Part shown: positions 30,835-40,066 of the stretch, one piece after another
How positions within the stretch are numbered: position 1 is the first letter of the stretch
Layout: every line of letters starts with the position of its first letter
The notes under the pieces: generated by a model
The model's input: the letters and a program-made list of their open reading frames with translations, nothing else
Told to the model about the DNA's origin: nothing
Database searches by the model: none
NCBI GenBank assembly: GCA_024274695.1
Contig: JAJSAI010000006.1
Coordinates: 1 to 52,893, forward strand
DNA: 52,893 bases
Reading direction: 5' to 3'
Source: an archaeon
GTDB lineage: Archaea; B1Sed10-29; JAJSAI01
Translations under genes and position numbers: made by a program

Positions 30835-31119
30835 ATGCACAAAATAGTAATGGAAGAACTGATAGGCAAGAAAGTCAGAATCAAGAAAAGCAGCATGCCA
30901 GAACTCGAGGGAACGGAAGGAACAGTAACAGGAGAAACCCTGAAAACCCTGAAAATCCGGACGAACGGAAAAGAAATCACAGTACCAAAAAAAGACTGCA
31001 CGTTTGAGTTCGAAAGAAAAGGAAGATGGGTGGAAGTAAAAGGAAAGGACATCATGTTCAGACCCGAAGAACGGATAAAAAAGCACTGGAGGAAAATGCA
31101 TGCAAGAATGCGGAGATAA
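30835..31119 (+). CDS. rnp1: Ribonuclease P protein component 1 (Rpp29/Rnp1)
   Basis: A 94-aa protein with the Rpp29 Sm-like barrel pattern: [26 protein letters not shown] and the lysine-rich C-terminal part. It is a subunit of RNase P, which matures tRNA 5' ends. The gene starts right after the SUI1 stop and overlaps S17 by 20 bp. Confidence 0.92.
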   Translation: MHKIVMEELIGKKVRIKKSSMPELEGTEGTVTGETLKTLKIRTNGKEITVPKKDCTFEFERKGRWVEVKGKDIMFRPEERIKKHWRKMHARMRR

Positions 31120-31390
31120 GAACTGCCCGATCCACGGGAACCTTAGAGTCAGGGGTAGCGTGCTCACTGGAGTAGTGGTGAGCAAGAAAACAAAGAACAC
31201 GGTAACCGTGGAAAGACACTACCTCCACTACGTGCCGAAGTACGAAAGGTACGAGAGAAGAAAGAGCAAGATACACGCTCACCTCCCGCAGTGCATGCAG
31301 AAAGAAGTTAATGTGGGAGACACAGTCGTCATAGGAGAATGTAGGAAAATAAGCCGTGGGAAAGCGTTTGTAGTGGTGAGCAAAAAATGA
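31100..31390 (+). CDS. rps17: Ribosomal protein S17
   Basis: A 96-aa archaeal S17 with N-terminal C.DKNCPIHG, then [24 protein letters not shown] and the ending [21 protein letters not shown]. It begins inside rnp1 and overlaps L14 by 4 bp. Confidence 0.96.
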   Translation: MQECGDKNCPIHGNLRVRGSVLTGVVVSKKTKNTVTVERHYLHYVPKYERYERRKSKIHAHLPQCMQKEVNVGDTVVIGECRKISRGKAFVVVSKK

Positions 31391-31785
31391 GAGGAATATC
31401 CAGCAAGGTGACAGGAGGAGTATCAATAGGCTCTCTGGTAGCCTGTGACGACAACTCGGGAGCCAAGGTACTCAAGGTCATAGGAAAAGAAGGATACAGA
31501 GGAAGAAAGAACAGGAGAGCAACAATAGGAGTTGGGGACATATTCATAGCATCAGTAGTCAAGGGCAACGTTAGAATGAGGAAAAAGAAGGTAAGATGCG
31601 TGCTCATCAGGCAAAGGAAAGAATACAGGAGAGCCAACGGAATGAGAGTAAAATTCGAGGACAACGCCGCAATCATAATCACAGACAAGAACGAACCCCA
31701 AAGCTCTGAAATAAAAGGGGTCGTAGCGAAAGAGGTTGCTGAAAGATTCCCCAAGATCGCAACAATAGCCAAAAACGTGGTGTGA
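31387..31785 (+). CDS. rpl14: Ribosomal protein L14
   Basis: A 132-aa protein at the subunit interface. Signature [38 protein letters not shown] and [14 protein letters not shown]-like block ([15 protein letters not shown]) are present. ATGA overlap with S17. Confidence 0.97.
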   Translation: MRGISSKVTGGVSIGSLVACDDNSGAKVLKVIGKEGYRGRKNRRATIGVGDIFIASVVKGNVRMRKKKVRCVLIRQRKEYRRANGMRVKFEDNAAIIITDKNEPQSSEIKGVVAKEVAERFPKIATIAKNVV

Positions 31786-31787
31786 AA

Positions 31788-32141
31788 ATGAAGCCCGGAA
31801 AACAGAGGAAAAAAATCGAAGAGCTTCCCAAGCACGCTAGAAGAAAGCAGATGTCTGCAAGACTGTCCAAAGAACTCTCCGAGAAGTACAAGAGGAGAAA
31901 CTTCAGGATAAGGAAAGGAGACAGAGTAAGGATAATGAGGGGAAAGCACAAGGGAAAAGAAGCAAAAGTCACGAAAGTGCTGCTGAAGGACTACAAGGTT
32001 CTCCTAGAGGGAATAACCTACAAGAAAAAAGACGGGACCGAAAAACAAGTCCCAATAAGCCCGAGCAACCTCATGATCATAGAACTAGACCTCTCTGACA
32101 AGAGAAGGGTTGAAGCCCTAGAAAGAAAGATAAAGGGTTGA
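31788..32141 (+). CDS. rpl24: Ribosomal protein L24
   Basis: A 117-aa protein with the KOW motif (RKGDRVRIMRGKHKGKEAKV) near residue 45 and a basic N-terminus. It initiates large-subunit assembly. The ATG at 31788 is preferred; a GTG at 31782 overlaps the L14 stop. Confidence 0.95.
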   Translation: MKPGKQRKKIEELPKHARRKQMSARLSKELSEKYKRRNFRIRKGDRVRIMRGKHKGKEAKVTKVLLKDYKVLLEGITYKKKDGTEKQVPISPSNLMIIELDLSDKRRVEALERKIKG

Positions 32142-32145
32142 TTAT

Positions 32146-32850
32146 ATGCACATGAAAAGACTCAACGCACCAAGAGCATGGAACATACCACGCAAAGGAA
32201 AGGTATGGGCCCCGAGAACAGTTCCAGGAGCTCATCCGAAGGAGAAAAGCGTTCCGCTCCTAGTGGTAATCAGGGACATGCTCAAAAAAGCAGATAACGC
32301 AAGAGAAGCCATCAAGATAATAAAAGAAGGAAAAGTTCTTGTGGACGGGAGAGTCATAAAAGAACCCAAGTTCGGCGTTGGGTTCATGGACGTTGTTTCA
32401 ATACCGCTCATAGAAGAGTACTACAGGGTATTGTACGACAAGAAAGGAAGGATAGTACTGGAACAGATAGACGAGAGCGAGAAGGATTTCAAACTCTGCA
32501 AGATACGCAATAAAACAATCTTGAAGAAAGGAAGGCTCCAGCTCAACCTGCATGACGGAAGGAACCAACTTGCAGACAATGATGTTTACAAGACAGGGGA
32601 TGTTATCAAAATAACAATACCAGAACAGAAGATCGTCAAGCACATTCCTCTAGAAAAGGGCTCTCTCGTGTACCTCAGCGGAGGAAAGCACGCTGGAATA
32701 ACCGCGAGAGTCAAGGAGATACTCCCAGGGACCATGACAAGAAAACCAATAGTGGTCCTGGAAAGCGAGGACGGCAAGGAAATAAGAGCCCTCAAGGATC
32801 ACGCGTTCGTGATAGGAAAGGACAAGCCTGAAGTCAAGGTAGGTGTTTGA
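32146..32850 (+). CDS. rps4e: Ribosomal protein S4e
   Basis: A 234-aa archaeal/eukaryotic-only ribosomal protein: N-terminal RLNAPRAWNIPRKGKVWAPR-type block, an S4-like RNA-binding domain (residues ~45-100), a central S4e domain (NLHDGRN), and a C-terminal KOW motif (SGGKHAGITARVKEI). Start at 32146. It ends overlapping the likely L5 start. Confidence 0.96.
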   Translation: MHMKRLNAPRAWNIPRKGKVWAPRTVPGAHPKEKSVPLLVVIRDMLKKADNAREAIKIIKEGKVLVDGRVIKEPKFGVGFMDVVSIPLIEEYYRVLYDKKGRIVLEQIDESEKDFKLCKIRNKTILKKGRLQLNLHDGRNQLADNDVYKTGDVIKITIPEQKIVKHIPLEKGSLVYLSGGKHAGITARVKEILPGTMTRKPIVVLESEDGKEIRALKDHAFVIGKDKPEVKVGV

Positions 32851-33347
32851 AAGTGATCAGCATAGACAAGGTAGTAATAAACATTGGGGTTGGATCAGCA
32901 GGAGAAGAACTTGAAAAAGCGAAGACACTAGTAGAAAGAATAAGCGGACAAAAGGCAGTCATCACGAAAGCAAAGAAGAGGATACCAACCTGGGGAATAA
33001 GAAAAAGAATGCCCATAGGCGTGAAAGTCACCCTCAGGAAAGAAAAGGCAGAAAAGTTCCTGAAAGAAGCGCTTGAAGCAGTGGATAACCAAATAAAAGA
33101 ATCCTCCATATCTGACAACGGAACGTTCTCGTTTGGAGTGAAAGAATACATTGACCTGCCAAACATCAAGTACGATCCTGACATAGGAATCTTCGGCTTT
33201 GATGTTTGCGTGAACCTTAAAAAATGGGGTTACAGAATAAGCAAGAGAAAAAGACAGAAGAGAAAAATACCCAAAAAACACAGGATCACTCGTGAGGATG
33301 TCAAAAAGTTCCTGGAAGAAAAATATGCTGTTAAGGTGATCGAATGA
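32847..33347 (+). CDS. rpl5: Ribosomal protein L5
   Basis: A 166-aa protein binding 5S rRNA and the P-site tRNA. It has [42 protein letters not shown] and [18 protein letters not shown]. The start is a TTG at 32847 overlapping the S4e stop, or a GTG at 32853; aggtg at 32841-32845 supports the GTG slightly better. Overlaps S14 by 4 bp. Confidence 0.95.
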   Translation: MKVISIDKVVINIGVGSAGEELEKAKTLVERISGQKAVITKAKKRIPTWGIRKRMPIGVKVTLRKEKAEKFLKEALEAVDNQIKESSISDNGTFSFGVKEYIDLPNIKYDPDIGIFGFDVCVNLKKWGYRISKRKRQKRKIPKKHRITREDVKKFLEEKYAVKVIE

Positions 33348-33514
33348 AGAAGGTCAGAAAGCCAAGATTCAAGAGGCCTAGGAGGAAAGAAGAGGGGAGA
33401 GCCTGCAGGATCTGCGGAAGGCCTGAAGGGCTCATCAGAAAGTACGGCATAAACATGTGCAGGCAGTGCTTCAAAAGAAAGGCGAGGGAGATAGGCTTCG
33501 AAAAATACAACTGA
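33344..33514 (+). CDS. rps14: Ribosomal protein S14 (zinc-binding)
   Basis: A 56-aa protein too short for many gene finders. The zinc ribbon C.IC ([10 protein letters not shown]) and C..C ([15 protein letters not shown]) is complete, and the end GFEKYN is typical. It is a head protein of the small subunit contacting S3 and S10. The ATG at 33344 overlaps the L5 stop as ATGA. Confidence 0.95.
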   Translation: MKKVRKPRFKRPRRKEEGRACRICGRPEGLIRKYGINMCRQCFKRKAREIGFEKYN

Positions 33515-33524
33515 GGTAATGCTC

Positions 33525-33908
33525 ATGGACCCGATAGCAGACGGACTCATCAACCTGAAAAACTGTGAGATGGTAGGAAAGAAGGAATGCAGGATAAAGC
33601 CAGCCTCCAAGCTAATGGGGGAAATCCTCAGGCTAATGCAGAAAGAAGGGTACATAGGAGAATTCGAGTTCATAGAAAACGGCAGAGGAGGAGAATACAA
33701 GGTAAAGCTCTTGGGAAGAATAAACAACTGCAAGGCCATCAAACCAAGATACCCCGTAAAAAAGGATGAGTACCCCGACTGGGAAAAGAGGTACCTTCCC
33801 GCCAAGAACTTCGGAATGCTCATAGTCTCAACACCAAAAGGTCTCATGACCCACAACGAGGCCAAAAAAGAGGGCACAGGAGGAAGGCTTATTGCCTTCG
33901 TCTACTGA
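33525..33908 (+). CDS. rps8: Ribosomal protein S8
   Basis: A 127-aa central-domain assembly protein with [18 protein letters not shown] and the ending [27 protein letters not shown] chose the ATG at 33525 over that at 33519: gaggt at 33513-33517 is then seven bases upstream and the other ATG would be too close. Confidence 0.96.
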   Translation: MDPIADGLINLKNCEMVGKKECRIKPASKLMGEILRLMQKEGYIGEFEFIENGRGGEYKVKLLGRINNCKAIKPRYPVKKDEYPDWEKRYLPAKNFGMLIVSTPKGLMTHNEAKKEGTGGRLIAFVY

Positions 33909-33918
33909 GGTGCGGAGA

Positions 33919-34443
33919 ATGGAAAGAGTAATCCCAATACCAGAAGGCGTTGAAGTAACACCCACGACAACAGGATTCAAGGTAAAAGGGAAACTGGGAG
34001 AGCTTGAAAGAGAGTTTGACATGAGCATGATAAAAACAGAAAAGAGAGGAGACTCAATCGCCATAATCATGGACAAGCCCAAGATAAGGAGGAAGGACAA
34101 AGCAATGCTCGGAACAATAGCCGCGCACCTGAAGAACATGATAAGAGGAGTTAATGAAGGATTCGAGTACAAGCTCAAGATAATCTACACTCACTTCCCC
34201 ATGAACGTTAGCGTTCAAGGCAATGAAGTGGTGATAAAGAACTTCTTCGGAGAAAAACACCCGAGGAAGGCCAAGATAGTGGGGAACGTCCAGGTAGAGA
34301 TCAATGGCCAGGAAGTCATAGTCAAGGGGATAAACAGAGAAGAGGTCGGACAGACCGCCGCTAACATAGAACAAGCAACAAGAGTAAAAGGAAGGGACGT
34401 TAGGAAATTCCAGGACGGAATATACATCGTGTCTAAGGGATGA
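33919..34443 (+). CDS. rpl6: Ribosomal protein L6
   Basis: A 174-aa two-domain protein near the factor-binding site. Archaeal pattern IPIPEGVEV at the start, the repeated alpha/beta domains, and NIEQATRVKGRDVRKFQDGIYIV at the end. The ATG at 33919 has gaggtg six bases upstream; an upstream extension inside S8 has no family support. Confidence 0.95.
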   Translation: MERVIPIPEGVEVTPTTTGFKVKGKLGELEREFDMSMIKTEKRGDSIAIIMDKPKIRRKDKAMLGTIAAHLKNMIRGVNEGFEYKLKIIYTHFPMNVSVQGNEVVIKNFFGEKHPRKAKIVGNVQVEINGQEVIVKGINREEVGQTAANIEQATRVKGRDVRKFQDGIYIVSKG

Positions 34444-34448
34444 TGCTC

Positions 34449-34796
34449 ATGGAGAAAAGAAAGAAGCCTTCGTTCCACAGGCAAAACTCGCACAGGAAAG
34501 AAAGGGTCTCGGACAGCTGGAGAAGGCCGAGAGGAATAGACTCCAAGCAGGCCCTCAAGAAAAAGTACATGGGCGCAAGGCCAACTCCAGGGTACGGGCA
34601 GCCTAAAAAAGTCAGGGGGAAACACCCTTCTGGACTTGAGGACGTTCTCGTCCACAACCCGAAAGAACTTGAAGGGCTTGACAAAGAAAAGCATGCTGTG
34701 AGGATAGCACACACTGTAGGAAAGAAAAAGAGGCTTGAAATAATAAAACAGGCGGAGGAAATGGGCCTCAAGATACTTAACAAGGGTGTAGCGTGA
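34449..34796 (+). CDS. rpl32e: Ribosomal protein L32e
   Basis: A 115-aa archaeal/eukaryotic protein with FHRQNSHRKERVSDSWRRPRGIDSK and GYGQPKKVRGKHPSGLEDVLV. Three ATG codons lie close together (34440, 34443, 34449); I took the last, as gatgat then lies in Shine-Dalgarno position. Confidence 0.95.
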   Translation: MEKRKKPSFHRQNSHRKERVSDSWRRPRGIDSKQALKKKYMGARPTPGYGQPKKVRGKHPSGLEDVLVHNPKELEGLDKEKHAVRIAHTVGKKKRLEIIKQAEEMGLKILNKGVA

Positions 34797-35230
34797 TGGA
34801 GCTAAAGCAGGTAAAAAGGCTGGCAGCAAGAGTAACTGGCGCCGGAGAAAAGAGGATCAGGATCAGGGACCCAGAGAAAGCGCAGCAGGCGATGACAGGA
34901 GATGACATAAGAGCACTCATCAAGCAAGGCGCGATAGAAGTAATCCAGAAGAAGGGAGTCAGCAGGGCAAGGGCTAACAAAATAAGAGCCCAGAAGAAAA
35001 AGGGCCTCAGGAAAGGCAGGGGAAAAAGAAAGGGAGGAACAAAGAGCAGGACTCCCAAGAAAGAAAAGTGGATGAAGAGAGTGAGAGCCCTCAGAAGAAA
35101 ACTCAGAGGAGAGAAGAAGAACCTCACACCCAACGCGTACCAGAGACTCTACAGGATGATAAAAGGAGGGTTCTTCAGGGATAAGGGCCACCTAGAGCTC
35201 TACCTGAAGGAAAGAGGAATAAAGAAGTGA
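34796..35230 (+). CDS. rpl19e: Ribosomal protein L19e
   Basis: A 144-aa strongly basic protein: DIRALIKQGAIEVIQKKGVSR, then a long Lys/Arg stretch, and YRMIKGGFFRDKGHLELYL. It forms a long helix crossing subunit surfaces. The ATG at 34796 overlaps the L32e stop by one base. Confidence 0.95.
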   Translation: MELKQVKRLAARVTGAGEKRIRIRDPEKAQQAMTGDDIRALIKQGAIEVIQKKGVSRARANKIRAQKKKGLRKGRGKRKGGTKSRTPKKEKWMKRVRALRRKLRGEKKNLTPNAYQRLYRMIKGGFFRDKGHLELYLKERGIKK

Positions 35231-35235
35231 TGCTA

Positions 35236-35736
35236 ATGGCCAACAAACCAACGTACAAGGTTCCGAGAAGAAGGAGAAGAGAAGGGAAAACGAACTACAG
35301 GAAAAGGCTAGAGCTCCTTAAGAGCGGTAAGCCAAGGCTAGTCGTCAGGATGACACACAATCAGGCGATAGCCCAGGTCATAGAATACCATCCTGAAGGA
35401 GACAGAACAATTGTCTCCGCGACCAGCAGAGAACTCAAAAAATACGGGTGGACAGGGCACGGAGGAAACTGCGCCGCAGCATACCTCACAGGATACCTGT
35501 GCGGAAAGAAAGCGTTAAAGGCGGGAATAAAAGAACTCGTGCCGGACATAGGACTGCACACTCCAGTCCACGGTTCCAACGTATTCGCGGTCATAAAAGG
35601 AGGGATAGACGCGGGAGTGCTCATTCCTGCTGACGAAAGCGCGTTCCCGGCAGCGGACAGGCTGGCAGGAAAGCACTTGAAAAACAAGCAGGACGTGGAG
35701 AGCATAAAAAACAAAATAGGTGAAGAGAATGTCTGA
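35236..35736 (+). CDS. rpl18: Ribosomal protein L18
   Basis: A 166-aa 5S-rRNA-binding protein (L18/L5e family) with RREGKTNYRKRLELLKSGKPRLVVR, TGYLCGKKALKAGI and DIGLHTPVHGSNVFAVIKG. Start at the ATG 35236 with gtgat of the preceding stop as ribosome-binding site. It overlaps S5 by 8 bp. Confidence 0.96.
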   Translation: MANKPTYKVPRRRRREGKTNYRKRLELLKSGKPRLVVRMTHNQAIAQVIEYHPEGDRTIVSATSRELKKYGWTGHGGNCAAAYLTGYLCGKKALKAGIKELVPDIGLHTPVHGSNVFAVIKGGIDAGVLIPADESAFPAADRLAGKHLKNKQDVESIKNKIGEENV

Positions 35737-36322
35737 ATGGACTCCTAAGACCAAGCTCGGCAGAATGGTGCTCAACGGGGAGATCACCAATCTTGAAGAA
35801 GTGTACTCCCGGAACATGGCAATACTCGAGCCAGAGATAATAGACCTACTTGTACCCAACCTAGAGCACGAAATACTCCAGAAGAACAGCGTGCAGAGGA
35901 TAACAAAGAACGGTAGAAGGATCTCCTTCAGGGTCGTGTCAGCCGTAGGGAACAAGGACGGATACGTTGGTGTAGGAGTCGGAAAAGGCCTTGAAATGAG
36001 AACAGCCATAGAAAAGTCAATCAAAAACGCGAAAAGAAACCTGATCCACATTCACAGGGGCTGCGGGAGCTGGGAATGCGCCTGCGGCGAAGAACACAGC
36101 CTCCCGTTCAAGGTTTCAGGAAAGAACTCTTCAGTAAAAATAGAGATATACCCTGCCCCGAAGGGAACAGGGGTCGTGGCAGGAGGGACAGCAAGGAAGA
36201 TACTGGAACTCGCTGGAATAAAGGACGCGTGGTCCAAGACCTTCGGCCAGACCACCACAAGAGTAAACTTCGCGCTCGCAACCCTTGACGCGCTGAGACA
36301 ACTTAGGAAGATAAGAAGGTGA
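35729..36322 (+). CDS. rps5: Ribosomal protein S5
   Basis: A 197-aa protein of the mRNA entry channel. It has the dsRNA-binding-like N-domain FRVVSAVGNKDGYVGVGVGKG and the archaeal cysteine stretch CGSWECACGEEHS, then GTGVVAGGTARKILELAGI. Start ATG at 35729 is six bases after ggtgaag. Confidence 0.96.
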   Translation: MSEWTPKTKLGRMVLNGEITNLEEVYSRNMAILEPEIIDLLVPNLEHEILQKNSVQRITKNGRRISFRVVSAVGNKDGYVGVGVGKGLEMRTAIEKSIKNAKRNLIHIHRGCGSWECACGEEHSLPFKVSGKNSSVKIEIYPAPKGTGVVAGGTARKILELAGIKDAWSKTFGQTTTRVNFALATLDALRQLRKIRR

Positions 36323-36329
36323 ACACGGG

Positions 36330-36779
36330 ATGATAGTAGCAATAAGAGTCAGAGGCCCAGCAGACGTGAAAAAAGAGATTAACGATACCCTGGAAATGCT
36401 TAAGCTAAAAAAGCCTAACAACTGTGTCGTGCTTCCTGAAAATGACTCAATAAAGGGAATGCTCCAGAAGGCGAAGGACTACATAACCTGGGGAGAAATT
36501 AACAGGGACAACCTGGAAAGACTCCTGTTCAAGTGGGGAAGAGTCCCCGGAGGAAGGATAACAGAAGAATACCTGAAGGAAAAAGGTTATACTAAAGCAA
36601 AGTTCTTGGACGACGTTTACAACGGAAAAATAAAGCTGAAAGACTACGGGATAAAACAGCCGTTCAGACTACACCCCCCGAGGAAAGGCTGGGGAAGCGT
36701 GAAGAAAGGGTTCCATGAAAAGGGAGCCCTTGGATACAGGGGAGAAAAAATAAACGAGCTCCTTGAAAGAATGCTGTGA
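36330..36779 (+). CDS. rpl30: Ribosomal protein L30
   Basis: A 149-aa archaeal L30 (L7e-like), longer than bacterial L30 because of its C-terminal extension. AIRVRGPADVKKEINDTLEML and RLHPPRKGWGSVKKGFHEKGALGY are typical. Confidence 0.95.
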   Translation: MIVAIRVRGPADVKKEINDTLEMLKLKKPNNCVVLPENDSIKGMLQKAKDYITWGEINRDNLERLLFKWGRVPGGRITEEYLKEKGYTKAKFLDDVYNGKIKLKDYGIKQPFRLHPPRKGWGSVKKGFHEKGALGYRGEKINELLERML

Positions 36780-36790
36780 GGGAGACAAAA

Positions 36791-37195
36791 ATGAAGAGGA
36801 GGAAAAGAAAGATACACAAGAAAGGAAGAGGAACAAGGACAGTATTCAGGGGAAACACCAAGAAAGGCAGAGGAAGAGGAAGCAGGATGGGGAACCCAAG
36901 CGTCAAGTCAAAAGGAGGGGGAGGAGAGAGAAACATACAGCACGTTTACAAAAAACAGAGGCACAGACTGCTTGAAAGAAAAGGGTTTACTTCAATCAAG
37001 AAAAAACCAAGAGCAATAAACCTGAAGGACCTTGACTACTCGCAAAAAGAGATTGACGTCACGAAAATGGGCTACGAGAAGGTTCTCGGGGCTGGAGAAG
37101 TCCTAGCACCTGTCACTATCATCGCAAAGTTTTTTACCCAGAAGGCCATTGAAAAGATCGAGAAAGCAGGCGGAAAGGCGATGGTGAAACAGTGA
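36791..37195 (+). CDS. rpl15: Ribosomal protein L15
   Basis: A 134-aa protein, starting KRRKRKIHKKGRGTRT and rich in Gly and Lys, followed by the L27e/L18e-like domain NLKDLDYSQKEIDVTKMGYEKV. The ATG at 36791 was chosen; the ORF opens earlier at 36776 but has no good match before KMKRRK. Its stop overlaps the SecY ATG. Confidence 0.94.
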   Translation: MKRRKRKIHKKGRGTRTVFRGNTKKGRGRGSRMGNPSVKSKGGGGERNIQHVYKKQRHRLLERKGFTSIKKKPRAINLKDLDYSQKEIDVTKMGYEKVLGAGEVLAPVTIIAKFFTQKAIEKIEKAGGKAMVKQ

Positions 37196-38637
37196 TGGAC
37201 ATAAAAGTGTTCGAAAAGCTCGGGTCCTTTCTCCCAGAAATACAGCCCCCGAGCGGAAAACCTCCCCTGAAAGCAAGGGTAAAATGGACGTTAGCGGCGC
37301 TTATCCTTTTCTTTCTGCTAGGAATAGTAACACCAGTAGGCCTTGCTCCTGCAGCGCAGGCACAGCACCTTGAAAGCCTGCAGATGATACTCGCTAGCAA
37401 GATAGGAACAATAGCAACACTGGGTATCGGACCCATAGTGATGGGAAGCATAATCCTACAGCTGCTGGTGGGCGCCGGGCTCATAAAAATGGACAGGAGC
37501 AGCCCTAAGGACAGGAGAGCGTTCCAAACAGCTCAGAAGATTTTAGCCATATTCTTCTGCTTCTTTGAAGCAGGAATTTACACCATGTCAGGGTACATAC
37601 CCGCGGCGCCCGGAATGCAGGCTCTTGTGCTACTGCAGATCGCGTTCGGCGGTATAATCATAATGTACCTTGACGAGCTGATAAACAAGTACGGTATAGG
37701 ATCTGGAGTCGGAATATTCATCGCAGCAGGAGTCTCACAATCAATAGTCTGGAAAGCATTCTCCTTCTTCCAGACAGGGGGGACATTCATAGGGCTGGTG
37801 CCCCAGCTCCTAGCAGGGCTCGGCGCAGGAGAAATTTCAGAGGCTGCTTTGACACCCCTGCTGTTCACGCTACTCGTGTTCCTGATAGTAGTATACTTTG
37901 AGTCCATGAAAATAGAGATACCACTCACCTTCGGGCAGATAAGGGGAATGGGTGCAAGGTATCCTCTGAAGTTCTTGTACGTGAGCAACATTCCAGTGAT
38001 CTTCGCGATAGCCCTGTTCGCCAACGTCCAGCTGGTGGGCGCCGCGTTTGACAGCATGGGAATGCCCATCCTAGGACACTTTGAGGGAGGGAGAGCCACT
38101 CAAGAACCAATAATGTGCCTGGGAGGAGAGATGATAACAAAGGGGAGCACTGTGGTGTGCCAGGGAGGAATAGGCGTGCCTGGAATAGCGTACTTCCTTT
38201 CAACACCCTACAGGTACCTTGCAACAAGCCAGGAAATAAGCATTACTCTAGCAAGCCCCCTCAGGATAATGCAGATAGTATTCTTCACGATCGCACTAAT
38301 GCTAATGTGCGTGGTCTTCGGCAAAATATGGGTAGAACTCTCTGGAATGAGCGCTAGGGATGTTGCAAGACAACTGCAGCAGGTCGGCCTGCACGTGCCA
38401 GGATTCAGGAGAGACCCGAGAGTCATAGAAAGAGTGCTAGAAAGGTACATCCCCACCGTCACCGTGCTAGGATCACTGGCAGTAGGGTTCCTGGCGGTGC
38501 TCGCGGACCTTACCGGCGCGCTGGGAACCGGAACAGGGATACTCCTGACAGTAGGAATACTCTACAGGCTGTACGAGGAGCTGGCGTCCGAGCAAGCCAT
38601 GGAAATGATGCCCGCCCTGAAAAAGTTCATGAGCTGA
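37195..38637 (+). CDS. secY: Preprotein translocase subunit SecY
   Basis: A 480-aa integral membrane protein with about ten transmembrane segments, forming the protein-conducting channel. Family features: FEKLGSFLPEIQPPSGKPP at the N-terminus, GIGPIVMGSIILQLL for helix 2, INKYGIGSGVGIFI, and the cytosolic loop GMSARDVARQLQQ. SecE and SecG/Sec61-beta are not in the window. Adenylate kinase, often next, is absent; a DUF106 protein follows. Confidence 0.97.
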   Translation: MDIKVFEKLGSFLPEIQPPSGKPPLKARVKWTLAALILFFLLGIVTPVGLAPAAQAQHLESLQMILASKIGTIATLGIGPIVMGSIILQLLVGAGLIKMDRSSPKDRRAFQTAQKILAIFFCFFEAGIYTMSGYIPAAPGMQALVLLQIAFGGIIIMYLDELINKYGIGSGVGIFIAAGVSQSIVWKAFSFFQTGGTFIGLVPQLLAGLGAGEISEAALTPLLFTLLVFLIVVYFESMKIEIPLTFGQIRGMGARYPLKFLYVSNIPVIFAIALFANVQLVGAAFDSMGMPILGHFEGGRATQEPIMCLGGEMITKGSTVVCQGGIGVPGIAYFLSTPYRYLATSQEISITLASPLRIMQIVFFTIALMLMCVVFGKIWVELSGMSARDVARQLQQVGLHVPGFRRDPRVIERVLERYIPTVTVLGSLAVGFLAVLADLTGALGTGTGILLTVGILYRLYEELASEQAMEMMPALKKFMS

Positions 38638-38640
38638 AGG

Positions 38641-38653
38641 CTTTTTATAAAAG
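38641..38653 (+). promoter_or_regulatory. TATA box between secY and the DUF106 gene
   Basis: ctttttataaaag is centred about 38 bp before the ATG at 38684, indicating an internal promoter for the DUF106-L34e-CMK-L14e-Cbf5 group. Confidence 0.6.
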
Positions 38654-38683
38654 ATTCCTGGAATAAAAAGAAAGGTGAATAGA

Positions 38684-39139
38684 ATGTCCGCCGCTCTGGA
38701 AGTTGCCCTGATCGCGTTCCTGGTCTCACTCGGCAGCATAGCCCTGAGCAAGAAAATGGTTGACCAGGACAGGGTAGAGGAAATAAAGGCAAGAATAAAA
38801 GAGTACAACAAGAAGTACCGGAAGGCCCTAAAAGAGAACGATAAGCAGGCTCTCAAGAAACTAGAGGCAGAGGGCAAGGAGGTCACGAGGATGAGCATGG
38901 AACTGATGAAGTACTCCTTCAAGCCCACGATGTTCACGATAATACCCATCCTCATAGTCATAAGCGCGATAAGAGCAAACTACGGGAACCAAGTTGTCGC
39001 GTCACTTCCCCTGATAGGAGGGGTTGACGCGTTCTGGTGGTATGTTATAGTGGCAATGGCCACTAGCATAACCCTAGAAATAGTGTACAGCGCTTACAGG
39101 AGGAGAAAAAAGAATGGTGGAACCAGGAAAAAGGACTAA
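38684..39139 (+). CDS. DUF106 (EMC3/TMCO1-like, Oxa1 superfamily) membrane protein
   Basis: A 151-aa protein with three hydrophobic segments (residues ~5-20, ~80-97, ~108-130) and a long charged coiled coil between the first and second (DQDRVEEIKARIKEYNKKYR). This layout is that of archaeal DUF106, related to YidC/Oxa1 membrane insertases, and its place beside SecY is conserved. It probably helps insert membrane proteins. ATG at 38684; a GTG at 38675 is less likely. Overlaps L34e by 26 bp. Confidence 0.9.
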   Translation: MSAALEVALIAFLVSLGSIALSKKMVDQDRVEEIKARIKEYNKKYRKALKENDKQALKKLEAEGKEVTRMSMELMKYSFKPTMFTIIPILIVISAIRANYGNQVVASLPLIGGVDAFWWYVIVAMATSITLEIVYSAYRRRKKNGGTRKKD

Positions 39140-39389
39140 GAAGATGAGGAAGATATTCTACAGGACACCAGGAGGAGAAACAAGAACAAGGTACAAGAGA
39201 AGGAAGAGCAAGAAGAAGAGCTGCGAGATCTGCGGGAGGCAGATACAAGGAAAAAGACCCGGCAGAGCGTACTCTCAGAAACTGTGCCCGTCCTGCCTTG
39301 AAGAGTTCCTAAAGGCCAAAGCAAGAGCAGAAGAAGGACAACCCATCCCCCTAAAGTTCAGGCACCTGCTCAAGAGTGAAGCCGAATGA
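39114..39389 (+). CDS. rpl34e: Ribosomal protein L34e
   Basis: A 91-aa protein with a zinc-ribbon: CEICGRQIQGKRPGRAYSQKLCPSC, and a basic N-terminus RIFYRTPGGETRTRYKRRK-like. It begins within the DUF106 gene and overlaps cmk by 4 bp, in the conserved archaeal order. Confidence 0.94.
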   Translation: MVEPGKRTKKMRKIFYRTPGGETRTRYKRRKSKKKSCEICGRQIQGKRPGRAYSQKLCPSCLEEFLKAKARAEEGQPIPLKFRHLLKSEAE

Positions 39390-39898
39390 TAATAGCCATA
39401 AGCGGCACAACAGGCTCGGGAAAAGACACTCTGGCAAAGGAACTCGCGGACAGGCTCGGACTACGCCTCGTGAAAGGAAGCCTGAAGGAGTACGCGAAAA
39501 GAGAAGGAGAAGACGTGCTGGAATTCGTAGAAAGAGAGAATATAATAGAATACGACAAAACGCTTGACCAGAAACTCAAAAAAGAAGCGTCCAAGGGAGA
39601 CTGCGTGATAGCAAGCAGGCTCTCAGCAGCCATGATCGCCCCAAACGCTGACCTAAGAATATGGCTTGACGCACCGGAAGAGGAGAGAGCGAGAAGAATA
39701 GAAAAAAGGGATGGAATAAGAAACGGGCTTGAGTACGTTCGCCTGAGGGACAAAGAAAGCAGGGAAAGATTCATCAAAACATACGGGATAGATTACGCTG
39801 ACCTGAAGTATTATGACATGTACCTGAACACAGCAAAATGGAGGCCAAGACAGCTCGCTGACATTGTAATAAAAGCGCTGGAGGGGATGAAAAAATGA
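39386..39898 (+). CDS. cmk: Cytidylate kinase
   Basis: A 170-aa P-loop kinase phosphorylating CMP (and dCMP) with ATP. Walker A GTTGSGKDT at residues 7-15; the archaeal CMK pattern DCVIASRLSAAMIAPNADLRIWLDA and RKDR-like lid (RLRDKESRERFIKTYGID). It starts and ends with 4-bp overlaps to L34e and L14e. Confidence 0.94.
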   Translation: MIIAISGTTGSGKDTLAKELADRLGLRLVKGSLKEYAKREGEDVLEFVERENIIEYDKTLDQKLKKEASKGDCVIASRLSAAMIAPNADLRIWLDAPEEERARRIEKRDGIRNGLEYVRLRDKESRERFIKTYGIDYADLKYYDMYLNTAKWRPRQLADIVIKALEGMKK

Positions 39899-40059
39899 TA
39901 AAAGAAGGAACAGAGTGCATCATCCTTAAGGGAAGTGATGCTGGAAAAAAGGTAGTAGTCAAAAAGGTGCTTGATAACACTTTCGTGGAAATAGAAGGAG
40001 AAAGAGTAAAGAGAAGGAGAATAAACGTAAGGCACATAGAACCCTTGCTCAAGGGCTGA
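39895..40059 (+). CDS. rpl14e: Ribosomal protein L14e (short)
   Basis: A 54-aa KOW-type protein: KEGTECIILKGSDAGKKVVVKK and RRRINVRHIEPLLKG match L14e. It is shorter than many archaeal L14e proteins. It starts in an ATGA overlap with cmk and lies before cbf5. Confidence 0.9.
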   Translation: MIKEGTECIILKGSDAGKKVVVKKVLDNTFVEIEGERVKRRRINVRHIEPLLKG

Positions 40060-40066
40060 GCAGAAG